Assembly (NCBI RefSeq): GCF_024623725.1
Contig: NZ_JANKHG010000014.1
Coordinates: forward strand, 124,001 to 188,000
Source of the DNA: Limnobacter parvus
GTDB lineage: Bacteria > Pseudomonadota > Gammaproteobacteria > Burkholderiales > Burkholderiaceae_B
DNA length: 64,000 nt
Reading direction: 5' to 3'
A model generated the notes under the pieces. It saw only the letters and a list, made by a program, of their open reading frames with translations, did no database searches and had not been told where the DNA came from. Below, piece by piece: positions 1 to 8,854 of this stretch (position 1 is its first letter; each line of letters opens with the position of its first letter). Position numbers and translations under genes: made by a program.

Positions 1-484
1 TGCGCGCCTGCACTTCAAGTGCTTCTTCCATGGAATGGGCCACACCGCTTTTCGCAGAATCCAGACCAATGCTGGTCATGGCATTCTTGAACTTCAAACG
101 GTCTTCGGCTTTTTCGATGGCTTCTTCTTTCGCACCGATCAACTCCACGTTGTACTTGGCCAGCACGCCGTGTTTGGCCAGATCAAGCGCGCAATTCAGC
201 GCGGTTTGGCCGCCCATGGTGGGCAGCACCGCATCTGGGCGCTCTTTTTCAATAATGCGCTCAACAACCTGCCAAGTAATGGGTTCGATGTAGGTGACAT
301 CAGCCATTTCGGGGTCGGTCATGATGGTGGCCGGGTTGCTGTTCACCAGCACCACTTTGTAACCCTCCTCGCGAAGCGCTTTGCAGGCTTGTGCACCCGA
401 GTAGTCGAATTCGCATGCCTGGCCGATCACGATGGGGCCGGCGCCGATAATCAGGATGGTCTTTAGATCGTTACGCTTTGGCAT
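1..484 (-). CDS. carB: Carbamoyl-phosphate synthase large subunit, N-terminal part (cut by window edge)
   Basis: This is the large subunit of carbamoyl-phosphate synthase, which makes carbamoyl phosphate for arginine and pyrimidine synthesis. The translation starts [20 protein letters not shown] and continues with [10 protein letters not shown], the canonical CarB N-terminus (pre-ATP-grasp fold). Only about the first 161 of roughly 1,080 expected residues are inside the window. The ATG complements positions 482-484, and upstream of it GGGAAG lies close to the start. It follows carA on the same strand after a 59-base gap, the usual carAB order, so the two are probably co-transcribed. Identification is very secure; the rest of the gene lies beyond base 1. 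Confidence 0.96.
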   Translation of the reverse strand, partial: MPKRNDLKTILIIGAGPIVIGQACEFDYSGAQACKALREEGYKVVLVNSNPATIMTDPEMADVTYIEPITWQVVERIIEKERPDAVLPTMGGQTALNCALDLAKHGVLAKYNVELIGAKEEAIEKAEDRLKFKNAMTSIGLDSAKSGVAHSMEEALEVQAR

Positions 485-543
485 AACTTCCCTTTAATTT
501 TAAAATTTTCAATACGGTTCAAACAGGTTTGCACAATGGCTGC

Positions 544-1719
544 TTAAGCCTTGGCTGCCTTGATGTCTGAAATAAAACGGTCGAACAGTTCTGCCAAATC
601 GTGCGGGCCTGGGCTTGCTTCCGGGTGTCCCTGGAAACAGAAGGCTGCGCGGTCAGTGCGCTCAAGGCCTTGAATCGAGCCATCAAACAGTGACACATGC
701 GTAACACGCAGGTTGGCAGGCAATGAATCGGCATCGACTGCAAAACCATGGTTCTGGCTGGTGATCGCCACGCGCTTGGTTTTCAGGTCTTGTACAGGGT
801 GGTTGGCCCCGTGGTGGCCAAACTTCATTTTTAGTGTTTTCGCGCCGCTGGCCAGTGCCATCAGCTGATGCCCCAAGCAAATGCCAAATACAGGCAGCTT
901 GGTTTTATCAAGAATGTGCTTGATTGCAGAAATGGCATAGTCGCAGGGCTCGGGGTCGCCGGGGCCGTTGCTCAAAAACACACCATCAGGGTTCAAGGCC
1001 AGCACTTTTTCAACGGGGGTTTGCGCCGGAACCACTGTAACGCGGCAACCGCGCTGGGCCAGCATGCGCAAAATATTGCGCTTGGCGCCATAATCGAACG
1101 CCACCACATGGTGTGGGCGTTCGCCGGCCTGGAAATGGGGTTCTTCGGCAGCAACACCCAGTGCCCATTCGCCTTCAGTCCATTCATGCGGTGCTTTGCA
1201 AGAAACTACCTTGGCAAGGTCCATGCCGGCAAGGCCGGGGAAACCTTTGGCCAATTCAACAGCGCGTTCGGCGCTGAAAGTTTCGCCACTGTCCTCGGTC
1301 AACAGGCAACCACTCTGGGCACCCTTTTCGCGAAGAATTCGGGTGAGCTTGCGGGTGTCAATGCCAGCTATGCCGGGCACACCGTGCTTTTTCAGGTAAT
1401 CGGCCAATGGCAGGGTTGAACGGAAGTTCGACACCAACTGGGGCAGGTCTTTGATGACCAAACCAGACAAATGGAGCCCATCGGACTCTTCGTCTTGGGG
1501 GTTGGTGCCCACATTACCGATGTGCGGGTAAGTCAGGGTAACAATTTGGCGACAATAAGATGGGTCGGTGACAATTTCCTGGTAGCCCGTAAGCGAGGTG
1601 TTAAACACCACCTCACCCACTTTCGTGGTTGGGGCGCCAAAAGAAATGCCCTCGAATACTGTGCCGTCTGCGAGCGCGAGCAAGGCGCGCGGGTGGGCGC
1701 TTGCGACTAATTTCGACAA
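544..1719 (-). CDS. carA: Carbamoyl-phosphate synthase small subunit (glutamine amidotransferase)
   Basis: This subunit hydrolyses glutamine and channels ammonia to CarB. The N-terminal CPSase small domain starts at [13 protein letters not shown]. The C-terminal class I GATase domain has the nucleophile in FGICLGHQL (Cys near residue 281) and the His/Glu pair in FQGHPEAS. An upstream in-frame start at 1758 would add 13 residues. I prefer the TTG at 1719, because GGAG sits about six bases before it and the product (391 aa, [11 protein letters not shown]) then matches family length. A TATAAT-like -10 lies about 90 bases upstream of the TTG. The use of TTG is an inference from spacing and homology. 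Confidence 0.95.
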   Translation of the reverse strand: MSKLVASAHPRALLALADGTVFEGISFGAPTTKVGEVVFNTSLTGYQEIVTDPSYCRQIVTLTYPHIGNVGTNPQDEESDGLHLSGLVIKDLPQLVSNFRSTLPLADYLKKHGVPGIAGIDTRKLTRILREKGAQSGCLLTEDSGETFSAERAVELAKGFPGLAGMDLAKVVSCKAPHEWTEGEWALGVAAEEPHFQAGERPHHVVAFDYGAKRNILRMLAQRGCRVTVVPAQTPVEKVLALNPDGVFLSNGPGDPEPCDYAISAIKHILDKTKLPVFGICLGHQLMALASGAKTLKMKFGHHGANHPVQDLKTKRVAITSQNHGFAVDADSLPANLRVTHVSLFDGSIQGLERTDRAAFCFQGHPEASPGPHDLAELFDRFISDIKAAKA

Positions 1720-1806
1720 GGGAAACTCCAATAGATGCGACAAAACACCCGGGGACAAATAACACCCGCGCAGGCTTTTGCCTAAGAATCATTCAGCTAG
1801 CCGAGA

Positions 1807-1812
1807 ATTATA
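1807..1812 (-). promoter_or_regulatory. Candidate -10 element of the carAB promoter
   Basis: On the minus strand these bases read TATAAT, a perfect -10 hexamer, in the gap between the symporter gene and carA. No good -35 is seen 16-18 bases upstream, so the promoter would need an activator or be weak. The implied leader to the carA TTG is about 80 bases and contains a short AGGC-AAAA-GCCT hairpin. Position and hexamer are seen; function is inferred. Confidence 0.4.
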
Positions 1813-1893
1813 CCCGGAACGGTGGCGTTCGGCCACACCGAAATGCGGCCTACTCAGAACTTTGGAGAACTTTGAGCTAATTGGGATGCTGGA

Positions 1894-2751
1894 TTAACTG
1901 GGCAGTCTTCTGCCGTACCAGCACAACAAGGCAACGGTTACGTACATCAACAGGCCGTAAACCACCACTGGCACCGCAATCTCGGCGTCTTGCAACAAAG
2001 AAAGAGCAATGGTTAGCCCCAACGTTGAATTCTTTACACACATCTCAATAGACACGGTAAGGCTGTCTCGCGGATTCAGTCCGCTAATTTTGCCACCCAA
2101 CAAGCCCAGCGCAATCGCTGCCAAGTTCAGGGCCACAACCGGCATCCACGCTTGGGCAAACCAAGTGGGCATGTTTTCAGATTCGCTGACACCAATCAAA
2201 ACAATAATCGCCACCAACACAAACACCGCGAACTTGTTGATTGCAGGTTCAAATTTTTTGGAAAGCTCTGGCCGCTTGGCTCGAATGAACATGCCAATAC
2301 ACACTGGAATAATTACGATGACCATCATGGTGATCAAGGTTTTCAGAAACGGCAGTTGCAATTCAGTGTCTTGCCCCACGAACATGGGCAAAGCATAGGC
2401 CATGTAAAACGGGATGGTGATCACGGTCAAAAGACTGGCTATTACGGTCAGGGTGATGGACAAAGCCAGATTGGCTTTGGCCATGTAAGTGAGCACATTG
2501 GAAGTGGTACCACCCGGCATTGCAGCAGACAAGACCAGGCCTGCCGCCATGACCCCGCCACCAAAAAACCCACCGATGGCAAAGCCCAGCAAGGGAACGC
2601 CAATGAGCTGAAGCAAGGTACCAACGACAACGCCTTTGGGCTGCTCTTTGATGCGACGAAAATCTTCGACAGTCAGGCTAAGTCCCATGCCGACCATGAT
2701 GATGAACAGTGAAACGGGCAAGCCGATCGTGATGTAGGTGTTGCCGAGCAT
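1894..2751 (-). CDS. Bile acid:sodium symporter (BASS/SBF) family membrane protein
   Basis: A 285-residue, very hydrophobic protein with about nine or ten predicted membrane spans. It resembles the SBF/BASS family of sodium-coupled organic-anion carriers: early G-M-G-L-S-L segment followed by VEDFRRI, AMPGGTTSNV in the middle, and an E-M-C-V-K-N-S-T-L segment near residue 237 typical of the second core repeat. Substrate cannot be told from sequence; in bacteria family members carry bile-acid-like anions, pantoate or other organic acids. GGAG precedes the ATG by about five bases. It lies downstream of a LysR gene on the same strand, which may control it. Confidence 0.85.
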   Translation of the reverse strand: MLGNTYITIGLPVSLFIIMVGMGLSLTVEDFRRIKEQPKGVVVGTLLQLIGVPLLGFAIGGFFGGGVMAAGLVLSAAMPGGTTSNVLTYMAKANLALSITLTVIASLLTVITIPFYMAYALPMFVGQDTELQLPFLKTLITMMVIVIIPVCIGMFIRAKRPELSKKFEPAINKFAVFVLVAIIVLIGVSESENMPTWFAQAWMPVVALNLAAIALGLLGGKISGLNPRDSLTVSIEMCVKNSTLGLTIALSLLQDAEIAVPVVVYGLLMYVTVALLCWYGRRLPS

Positions 2752-2785
2752 TGTGTCTCCGTCAGTGTTTTTTATTGTTCGCTTA

Positions 2786-2808
2786 CTGTAGCTGAACGTC
2801 GGCTACAG
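2786..2808. repeat. Inverted repeat between LysR gene and symporter gene
   Basis: CTGTAGC (2786-2792) and GCTACAG (2802-2808) form a perfect 7-bp stem around a 9-base loop, 35 bases upstream of the symporter ATG and 20 bases after the LysR stop. No T-run follows on the minus strand, so it is a poor intrinsic terminator. It could be an operator for the adjacent LysR protein or a leader hairpin. The repeat is seen; its role is unknown. Confidence 0.4.
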
Positions 2809-2828
2809 TGTTGTCAGCAATTTGACGT

Positions 2829-3776
2829 TTAAGTCGACTTTTTGAACTCAGCCCGCGCAATTTCTTCAAGAAAATCAGCCACCACCCGGGTTTTTAGTGA
2901 AATCTGGCTGCTCAAGCCTGGCGGGAATACAAGGTACATGGGCAAACCACCTTGATAGGGGTTGTCGCAATACCAGTCGGTAAGAATTTCAACCAGTTCG
3001 CCGCGGGCCAGTGCACCTTGAAGCATCCAGTCGGCGCTGCGCCCGCAACCCAAGCCAGCCAGTATTGCACGCACCACCATCATTGGGCTCGAACAGGTCA
3101 GCCAGGAAACCACACGGTGTTTCTGGCTGGGCGCATCGCCCCCTTTGGGCCAGAACTCCCATTCTTTCATGTCGCCACGCTGTGAAAATGCAATGCATTG
3201 GTGATGAACCAAATCGCCCGGCGTTTGCGGCATGCCGTGCTTTTCAATGTAGGCAGGCGATGCATAAAGTTTGCGCCAGATGGTCGCAATTTTTCGGGCT
3301 CGCAATGTGGAATCTTGCAGCTGCCCCACACGCAGGGCTATGTCGAAACCCTCTTCCACAATCAAGGCATTGCGGTTGGAGAGGTCGATTTGAAGTTGGA
3401 CATCGGGGTATTTGGCATGAAATTCAGGCAATCGTGGGGCCAGTATTTTTTCACCGACAATCACCGGCAGGCTGATACGCACCGTGCCCTGCGGATTGCC
3501 GCTTTGCAACTGGGTCAGCGCGTCGCGCGCCTCTTGCTGACTTTCCAGCATGCGCTGGGCGTACATTTTGTAAATTTCTCCGGCTTCGGTAATCTTGACT
3601 TGCCTGGTGGTGCGGTTCAGCAAGCGAATATTCAGATGAGCCTCAAGCTGGGCAATCGCCCTGCTGATGCTGGAAGGATTCTCGCCCTTAAGCTTGGCCG
3701 CAGTGGCAAAACTGCCTGTGTTGACGACCATCAGGAATGTTTCAGCCGCTTGAAGTTCATTGAAATTGTTGCTCAT
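2829..3776 (-). CDS. LysR-family transcriptional regulator
   Basis: A 315-residue protein with an N-terminal winged helix-turn-helix (residues about 6-65, with GSFATAAKLKGENPSSISRA then LEAHLNIRLLNRTTRQV) and a LysR substrate-binding domain from about residue 92 onward. The serine-rich recognition helix and the LNRTTR motif are typical of the CrgA-like subgroup. The effector is unknown. It is divergent from the small gene at 3867 and upstream of the SBF-family transporter on the same strand, so either could be a target. Confidence 0.93.
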   Translation of the reverse strand: MSNNFNELQAAETFLMVVNTGSFATAAKLKGENPSSISRAIAQLEAHLNIRLLNRTTRQVKITEAGEIYKMYAQRMLESQQEARDALTQLQSGNPQGTVRISLPVIVGEKILAPRLPEFHAKYPDVQLQIDLSNRNALIVEEGFDIALRVGQLQDSTLRARKIATIWRKLYASPAYIEKHGMPQTPGDLVHHQCIAFSQRGDMKEWEFWPKGGDAPSQKHRVVSWLTCSSPMMVVRAILAGLGCGRSADWMLQGALARGELVEILTDWYCDNPYQGGLPMYLVFPPGLSSQISLKTRVVADFLEEIARAEFKKST

Positions 3777-3866
3777 GGCGCAATAGTAAAGTTCCCAATA
3801 GGTGGTTTATTTGCACAATGTACATCAATAATATGATTTCACACCATCTCAAAAGGAGTGTGAATC

Positions 3867-4115
3867 ATGAATGAATGGCCCGAAAACCTGCCTGGCCTGG
3901 AGTTGAACTGGAGCTTGTTTGAAACAGCAAACAAGGCATTCCGGGCAAGCTTGATGTTGATCGTTGTTTTGGCCGGTATTGGCCTTGCTCAAGCCACCGA
4001 GCTACCCACAGTGATTGTGGCTGAAACCGCAGAATGGGTCGACTTCTCTGCATGGTTTGCCGATGGATCAATGGGTGGATTTGATGCCGCAGGTGCGGGT
4101 TATGGAGGCTGGTGA
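3867..4115 (+). CDS. Small hypothetical protein with one hydrophobic segment and Gly/aromatic-rich tail
   Basis: An 82-residue protein I do not recognise. It has a soluble start (MNEWPENLPGLELNW), one hydrophobic segment around residues 27-43 (ASLMLIVVLAGIGLAQA) that could be a signal peptide ending in AQA or a membrane anchor, and an acidic, Trp-rich tail ending in GGFDAAGAGYGGW. The start is well supported: AAAGGAGTG lies about eight bases before the ATG. It is divergent from a LysR gene and convergent with a DUF2784 gene. Likely real but lineage-specific; it could be a small exported or membrane protein. Confidence 0.55.
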   Translation: MNEWPENLPGLELNWSLFETANKAFRASLMLIVVLAGIGLAQATELPTVIVAETAEWVDFSAWFADGSMGGFDAAGAGYGGW

Positions 4116-4145
4116 TGTTGCTTGAACTGATTTGGCAGCGCCCTG

Positions 4146-4538
4146 CTAGGCCCCGCTTCGCCGAGGTGGCCACCGCCACCAGGCGGCAACAACCAGTGCC
4201 GCAAAGGCAGCATAAACCGTTGCGAACACCCAGCCCGGAGCGCTGTAAAACATCACTTGATGCACCCAAAACTGAATGAAGCTGCCCTGATAAACACCCT
4301 GCCCCGCTTGAATGCGCAGCCAGTTCTCAAGCGTGGTAAGGGGGCACTCGATGCCCAGCAAACTTTCAGCCACCACGATCAATATGGCCAGCAGGTGCAG
4401 GGCCCGAAACCAGGTGGTGTTCACCCAGGGCCAACTCATCACATTGCCCAAAACAATCAGCAACAGACCACCCACCACAAACAGCACTATGGCGAAGTGA
4501 ACCAGCAAAATGATGTCAGCGAATAAGGAATAATTCAT
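4146..4538 (-). CDS. DUF2784 family small membrane protein
   Basis: A 130-residue integral membrane protein with about four membrane segments: residues 7-33, 43-60, around 90-105 and 105-122. It matches my memory of DUF2784, small membrane proteins of unknown role. Family-like features are HFAIVLFVVGG near the start, a W-P-W-V-N turn, and a conserved CPLTTLE segment with LR after it. The C-terminus is a short basic WWRWPPRRSG tail. No function is known, and there is no informative neighbour. Confidence 0.75.
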   Translation of the reverse strand: MNYSLFADIILLVHFAIVLFVVGGLLLIVLGNVMSWPWVNTTWFRALHLLAILIVVAESLLGIECPLTTLENWLRIQAGQGVYQGSFIQFWVHQVMFYSAPGWVFATVYAAFAALVVAAWWRWPPRRSGA

Positions 4539-4613
4539 GCCCTAGGATAAAACAGAAGTTGAACCTTAAGCACTTGAAGTGATACCCAGTATTTTTAAAC
4601 AATAAAAAGAGCC

Positions 4614-5198
4614 ATGGGTTATTTCACCATTGATCAAAAAAAAACGAGACAAAATGAACGTTGCATCGCCACATGCGTCGACCACAATTTAGAGTCTACA
4701 AAGGCTTTGCAACGGGGCGCCAATGTGCTTCAAAAGTGCGTGAAGAACCTGGCTGAACAGTCGAGTGCCTTAAGCTGCCAATCAGGCCCCTTCAAACGCT
4801 GGACACAGAAAACTTTCGATTCAGACTTCGCCAAAATTTTGCAGCAGCAAAAATCTTCGCGACCAGCGGCGCTTGATGCATTGAATAAAACAAGCGAGTT
4901 GACGACACAGGCCAAGCAACGACTTGCGGCGACGGAGGCGTTGATCAAGGATTTGGAGGATACAAACAGGCGGATCGAGGCCAAGGTGGATCAGCTACAC
5001 AAACCACGTTTGACAAGAGATTTACGACTCTCTCAGTCCAGCATTGTTCAAGGTGCGAAGGATTTAACCCTTGAACTTAGTTACAGACAAAGCGCAGAGC
5101 AGGTGTTGGCGCTGAGGGATCAGATTCGCGCTTGCGGCGACCAGATTGAAAATAACAAAGATACGTTGATGAACCAATATGGTTTCCCCGCACCGTAG
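4614..5198 (+). CDS. Hypothetical coiled-coil protein
   Basis: A 194-residue hydrophilic protein with no signal peptide or membrane segment, rich in Gln, Lys, Ala and Leu. Long helices with heptad-like spacing run from about residue 80 to the end, so it is probably coiled-coil. Several cysteines occur in the first 60 residues. AAAGAG precedes the ATG at a suitable distance. I recognise no family. The last codons and the stop lie within a strong 11-bp hairpin. It is convergent with the acyl-CoA dehydrogenase gene. Base composition is a little more A-rich than its neighbours, consistent with a lineage-specific or acquired gene. Confidence 0.55.
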   Translation: MGYFTIDQKKTRQNERCIATCVDHNLESTKALQRGANVLQKCVKNLAEQSSALSCQSGPFKRWTQKTFDSDFAKILQQQKSSRPAALDALNKTSELTTQAKQRLAATEALIKDLEDTNRRIEAKVDQLHKPRLTRDLRLSQSSIVQGAKDLTLELSYRQSAEQVLALRDQIRACGDQIENNKDTLMNQYGFPAP

Positions 5199-5209
5199 GC
5201 GGGGAAACC
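5181..5209. terminator. Strong hairpin between convergent genes, probable bidirectional terminator
   Basis: GGTTTCCCCGC (5181-5191) pairs perfectly with GCGGGGAAACC (5199-5209) around a 7-base loop. It overlaps the stop codon of the upstream plus-strand gene and lies just past the stop of the minus-strand acyl-CoA dehydrogenase. No clean T-run follows on either strand, so it may work with Rho or simply protect 3' ends. The stem is seen; terminator function is inferred from position. Confidence 0.55.
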
Positions 5210-5224
5210 ACAGTAGTAAAACAA

Positions 5225-7030
5225 TTAGAAGTTTGCAACGGCCATTTCAGTGACCGATTGATGGCCGTTCACGATGCTGTCGCGAAGGCTTGGCACAGCG
5301 TTCATTACATGGTCAGCAAAAAAGCGTGAAGTCAAAATCTTGTCGCTGTAGAAACTGTCTGTTTCGCCAGCCTTGATTTTCGCTTCCGCTGCCAACAACG
5401 CGCGCGCCATTTGCCAGCCTGCCACTGTGGCGCCTGCCAACTTCAGGTAAGGCACTGAGCCGGCGAACACAGCATTGGGATTGCCCTTCATGTTCTCAAC
5501 CACAAACTGCGCGGCTTCCAAAAATGAAGCACGGGCTGCATCCAGGCGGGCAGCAACAGCCTTGGCATGGGCAGAACCTGATTCGTTCAGTTGAACCACG
5601 GTACGAGCGATTTCCGCGCACAAAGTTTTCACCATGGCTGCGCCGTCGCGAGCCGTTTTACGTCCCACCAGGTCGTTGGCCTGAATGGCGGTTGTGCCTT
5701 CGTAAATCGTCAGAATTTTGGCGTCGCGGTAGTACTGGGCTGCGCCTGTCTCTTCAATAAAACCCATACCACCGTGTACCTGCACACCCGTGGATGTTAC
5801 GTCGATACTCATCTCGGTCGACCAGCCTTTGACCAGCGGAACCATGAATTCATACACGGCCATGTTCTGTTTGCGAGTGGCTTCATCGGCGTGGTAATGG
5901 GCAGCGTCGTAAGCCGCACCCGCCACGCAGGCCATGGCGCGAGCCGCTTCAACCTGGCTGCGCATGCTCATCAACATGCGTTTCACGTCGGGGTGATGAA
6001 TAATCGCAACCGCTTCATTCGAAGAACCATCGACAGGGCGAGACTGCACGCGATCGTTGGCGTACTGCACTGCTTTTTGGTAAGCACGTTCAGCCAAACC
6101 GATGCCCTGAACACCCACCTGGAAACGGGCGGCGTTCATCATCACGAACATGTATTGCAGGCCTTTGTTTTCCTCGCCCACCAGGTATCCGATGGCGCCC
6201 TGGCCCACTTCGCCTTTGTTGTCGCCATACAGCAGCACCGCAGTAGGTGAAGCCTTGATGCCCAGCTTGTGCTCAATCGATGCGCAGTACACATCGTTGC
6301 GCTTGCCCAGTGAACCGTCTTCATTCACCATCACTTTTGGCACCACGAACAAGCTGATGCCTTTCACGCCTTCAGGCGCATCAGGTGTGCGGGCCAACAC
6401 CAGGTGTACGATGTTCTCGGCCATGTCGTGTTCACCGTAGGTGATGTAAATTTTCTGACCAGAAATGCGGTAGGTGCCATCGCCCTGCGGCACGGCCTTC
6501 GAACGCACCAAGGCCAGGTCTGAACCAGCCTGCGGCTCAGTCAGGTTCATGGTGCCGGTCCATTCGCCAGAAATCATCTTGGGAATGTACGTTTCTTTCA
6601 GTTGCTGGCTGCCTGCCACCAACAAAGCCTCAATGGCGCCATCGGTCAGCAGGGGGCACAGCGCAAAGCTGAGGTTGGCACCATTGACCATTTCCATGCA
6701 CGGTGTTGCCACCAGCTTGGGCAAACCCTGCCCGCCAAATTCAGAAGGGTGCTGCAAACCTTGCCAGCCCTGTTCTCCAAATGCCTTGAAGGCTTGCTTG
6801 AAGCCTTTGGCAGTGGTTACAACGCCGTCTTTCCAGTTGGCGGCTTCCACGTCGCCCGACCAGTTCAGTGGCGCAACCACTTCGCTGGTGAACTTCGCGT
6901 TTTCGTTCAGAACCGCATCCACGGTTTCCTCGGTCGCGTCTTCACAACCGGGCAACTGGGATACTTGATCCAAGCCGGCCAATTCTTTCAACACAAACAT
7001 CATGTCTTTAACTGGGGCGTTGTAACTCAT
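5225..7030 (-). CDS. Acyl-CoA dehydrogenase (long form with C-terminal extension)
   Basis: An FAD enzyme that introduces the alpha-beta double bond into acyl-CoA in beta-oxidation. The 601-residue length fits the long form that carries an extra C-terminal domain. Visible features: MNLTEPQAGSDLALVRSKA, the FAD/substrate signature near residues 160-180; VHGGMGFIEETGAAQYYRDA near residue 420 with an IYEGTTAIQANDL segment just after it. It is the third gene of an etfB-etfA-dehydrogenase operon, so its electrons go to the ETF encoded immediately upstream. Chain-length preference cannot be read from the sequence. Confidence 0.95.
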   Translation of the reverse strand: MSYNAPVKDMMFVLKELAGLDQVSQLPGCEDATEETVDAVLNENAKFTSEVVAPLNWSGDVEAANWKDGVVTTAKGFKQAFKAFGEQGWQGLQHPSEFGGQGLPKLVATPCMEMVNGANLSFALCPLLTDGAIEALLVAGSQQLKETYIPKMISGEWTGTMNLTEPQAGSDLALVRSKAVPQGDGTYRISGQKIYITYGEHDMAENIVHLVLARTPDAPEGVKGISLFVVPKVMVNEDGSLGKRNDVYCASIEHKLGIKASPTAVLLYGDNKGEVGQGAIGYLVGEENKGLQYMFVMMNAARFQVGVQGIGLAERAYQKAVQYANDRVQSRPVDGSSNEAVAIIHHPDVKRMLMSMRSQVEAARAMACVAGAAYDAAHYHADEATRKQNMAVYEFMVPLVKGWSTEMSIDVTSTGVQVHGGMGFIEETGAAQYYRDAKILTIYEGTTAIQANDLVGRKTARDGAAMVKTLCAEIARTVVQLNESGSAHAKAVAARLDAARASFLEAAQFVVENMKGNPNAVFAGSVPYLKLAGATVAGWQMARALLAAEAKIKAGETDSFYSDKILTSRFFADHVMNAVPSLRDSIVNGHQSVTEMAVANF

Positions 7031-7066
7031 TGTCGTCTCCTGATACAGCTTTGCGTTTTTGTTTGC

Positions 7067-7996
7067 TTACAGTTTTTCAGTCAGTTGTGGCACCACATCG
7101 AACAGGTCGCCCACCAAGCCGTAATCGGCCACACCAAAAATTGGTGCTTCAGGGTCTTTGTTCACGGCCACAATCACTTTGCTGTCTTTCATGCCAGCCA
7201 AATGCTGAATGGCACCGGAAATCCCGAAGGCCATGTACAGCTGGGGCGCCACGATTTTGCCGGTTTGACCAACTTGCCAGTCGTTTGGCGCGTAGCCTGC
7301 GTCGACCGCAGCACGCGATGCGCCAATGGCCGCATTCAATTTGTCGGCCAAGGGGTTCAGTACGCTGAAGTTTTCAGCAGAGCCCATGCCACGGCCACCA
7401 GAAATAATGGTGCCCGCAGCGGTCAATTCAGGGCGATCGCTCTTGGCCACTTCACGGCTTACAAATGTGGACTTGCCGGAATCGGCAGCGGCGCTCAGGT
7501 TTTCAATCGCGGCAGAACCACCCTCAGTAGCCACTGGGTCGAATGCCGTGGTGCGCACGGTGATGACCTTGGTGGAATCAGAAGATTGGACCGTGGCGAT
7601 CACGTTGCCTGCGTAAATTGGACGTGTAAATGTGTCGGCGCTTTCAACGCTGATGATGTCGGAAATTTGTGCAACGTCCAGTTTGGCTGCAACCCGTGGC
7701 AACACGTTTTTGCCCACGCTGGTGGCAGGTGCCAGAATGTGGCCGTAGTTGCCGGCAATTGCCAGAATTTGTGCAGCCAGATTTTCTGCCAACTGGTCGC
7801 CCAGTGAGTCGGAATCGGCCACCAATACTTTGGCAACGCCTGCTGCCTTGGCAGCCTGTTCAGCCGCAGCGCCACAAGCCTTGCCAGAAACCAGCACGTG
7901 AATGTCTCCACCAATTTTCTGGGCCGCTGCAATGGTATTCAGCGTGGCGGGCTTGATGCTCTGATTGTCGTGTTCTGCAATAACAAGTACTGACAT
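7067..7996 (-). CDS. etfA: Electron transfer flavoprotein alpha subunit
   Basis: The alpha subunit of the ETF heterodimer, which carries FAD and passes electrons from acyl-CoA dehydrogenases to ETF:ubiquinone oxidoreductase. It is 309 residues, the usual length. The C-terminal FAD-binding domain shows [12 protein letters not shown], the [20 protein letters not shown] segment, and [17 protein letters not shown] near residue 255, all diagnostic of EtfA. GGAGCAA precedes the ATG. It lies 24 bases after etfB and 36 bases before the acyl-CoA dehydrogenase. Confidence 0.97.
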   Translation of the reverse strand: MSVLVIAEHDNQSIKPATLNTIAAAQKIGGDIHVLVSGKACGAAAEQAAKAAGVAKVLVADSDSLGDQLAENLAAQILAIAGNYGHILAPATSVGKNVLPRVAAKLDVAQISDIISVESADTFTRPIYAGNVIATVQSSDSTKVITVRTTAFDPVATEGGSAAIENLSAAADSGKSTFVSREVAKSDRPELTAAGTIISGGRGMGSAENFSVLNPLADKLNAAIGASRAAVDAGYAPNDWQVGQTGKIVAPQLYMAFGISGAIQHLAGMKDSKVIVAVNKDPEAPIFGVADYGLVGDLFDVVPQLTEKL

Positions 7997-8020
7997 TTTT
8001 TGCTCCTTGAATCCCTGAAA

Positions 8021-8770
8021 TTAAATGACTTTCGCTTCGTTCTTCAGCTTGTCGACCAGCGTGGCCACGTCGGGCACGGTGATACCAGCAGAACGTACGG
8101 GAGGGTCGCTCACTTTCAGGGTTTTAATACGTGGATCCACATTCACGCCCAAGTCAGCAGGCTTGATGGTGTCGATCTGCTTTTTCTTGGCTTTCATGAT
8201 GTTGGGCAAAGTCACATAGCGTGGCTCGTTCAAACGCAGGTCGGTGGTTACCACTGCTGGCAAGCTCAGGCTGACTGTTTCCAGGCCACCATCCACTTCG
8301 CGAGTCACATTCACTTTGCCACCTTCAACCACCACCTTGGATGCAAAAGTACCTTGGGGCATGTCGGCCAGCGCTGCCAACATTTGACCGGTTTGGTTGC
8401 AATCGTCGTCAATGGCTTGCTTGCCCATGATGACCAGGTCGATACCCTCTTTCTCAACGATGGCTTTCAGGATTTTGGCCACAGCCAGAGGCTGCAACTC
8501 AACATCTGTTTCAACCAGAATGCCGCGGTCTGCACCAATGGCGGCTGCAGTGCGCAGGGTTTCAACGCACTGGGCCACGCCACAGCTTACTGCGATTACT
8601 TCAGTGGCCACGCCGGCTTCTTTCAGGCGCGTCGCTTCTTCAACAGCGATTTCGTCGAACGGGTTCATGGACATTTTAACGTTGGCAATATCCACACCTG
8701 TGCCGTCGCTTTTGCAGCGAACCTTGACGTTGTAATCGACTACGCGTTTAACGGGTACCAGGATCTTCAT
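8021..8770 (-). CDS. etfB: Electron transfer flavoprotein beta subunit
   Basis: The ETF beta subunit, which binds AMP and docks with partner dehydrogenases. The product is 249 residues, beginning [18 protein letters not shown]. An in-frame ATG nine bases upstream (8779) would add MAC, but AAGAAGG is ideally placed for the inner ATG at 8770, so I use that. Family features include the [14 protein letters not shown] segment and [17 protein letters not shown] near residues 123-139, the ETF-beta signature region. It is the first gene of the etfBA-dehydrogenase operon. Confidence 0.97.
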   Translation of the reverse strand: MKILVPVKRVVDYNVKVRCKSDGTGVDIANVKMSMNPFDEIAVEEATRLKEAGVATEVIAVSCGVAQCVETLRTAAAIGADRGILVETDVELQPLAVAKILKAIVEKEGIDLVIMGKQAIDDDCNQTGQMLAALADMPQGTFASKVVVEGGKVNVTREVDGGLETVSLSLPAVVTTDLRLNEPRYVTLPNIMKAKKKQIDTIKPADLGVNVDPRIKTLKVSDPPVRSAGITVPDVATLVDKLKNEAKVI

Positions 8771-8811
8771 GCAAGCCATCCCTTCTTGAAATTAGAAAAT
8801 GTGTAATTTGG

Positions 8812-8854
8812 ATTATACGAAGCGTTTTCTCAAAAAACGCACGATCGTTCGATT
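8812..8854 (-). promoter_or_regulatory. Candidate etfBA promoter with palindromic operator over the -35
   Basis: On the minus strand positions 8812-8817 read TATAAT. Seventeen bases upstream, where a -35 should lie, is an imperfect 20-base palindrome (8835-8854) with an exact 8-base core ACGATCGT at 8841-8848. No good TTGACA is present. The layout resembles a repressor site of TetR-type fatty-acid regulators; that assignment is inference. A further perfect repeat, TAGAGT and ACTCTA around four bases, lies at 8860-8875. Confidence 0.5.

Noticed and set aside
30-466. Plus-strand frames at the left edge
   Set aside because: They are antisense shadows of carB, whose minus-strand translation is unmistakable.
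4115-4279. 54-residue frame translationally coupled to the small gene at 3867
   Set aside because: Although the ribosome site is ideal, most of it lies antisense to the DUF2784 coding sequence and the product has no recognisable features; kept only as part of a finding.
6602-7807. A 401-residue plus-strand frame opposite the acyl-CoA dehydrogenase and etfA
   Set aside because: It is antisense to two well-conserved enzymes and rich in His, Gln and Phe as expected from a shadow frame.
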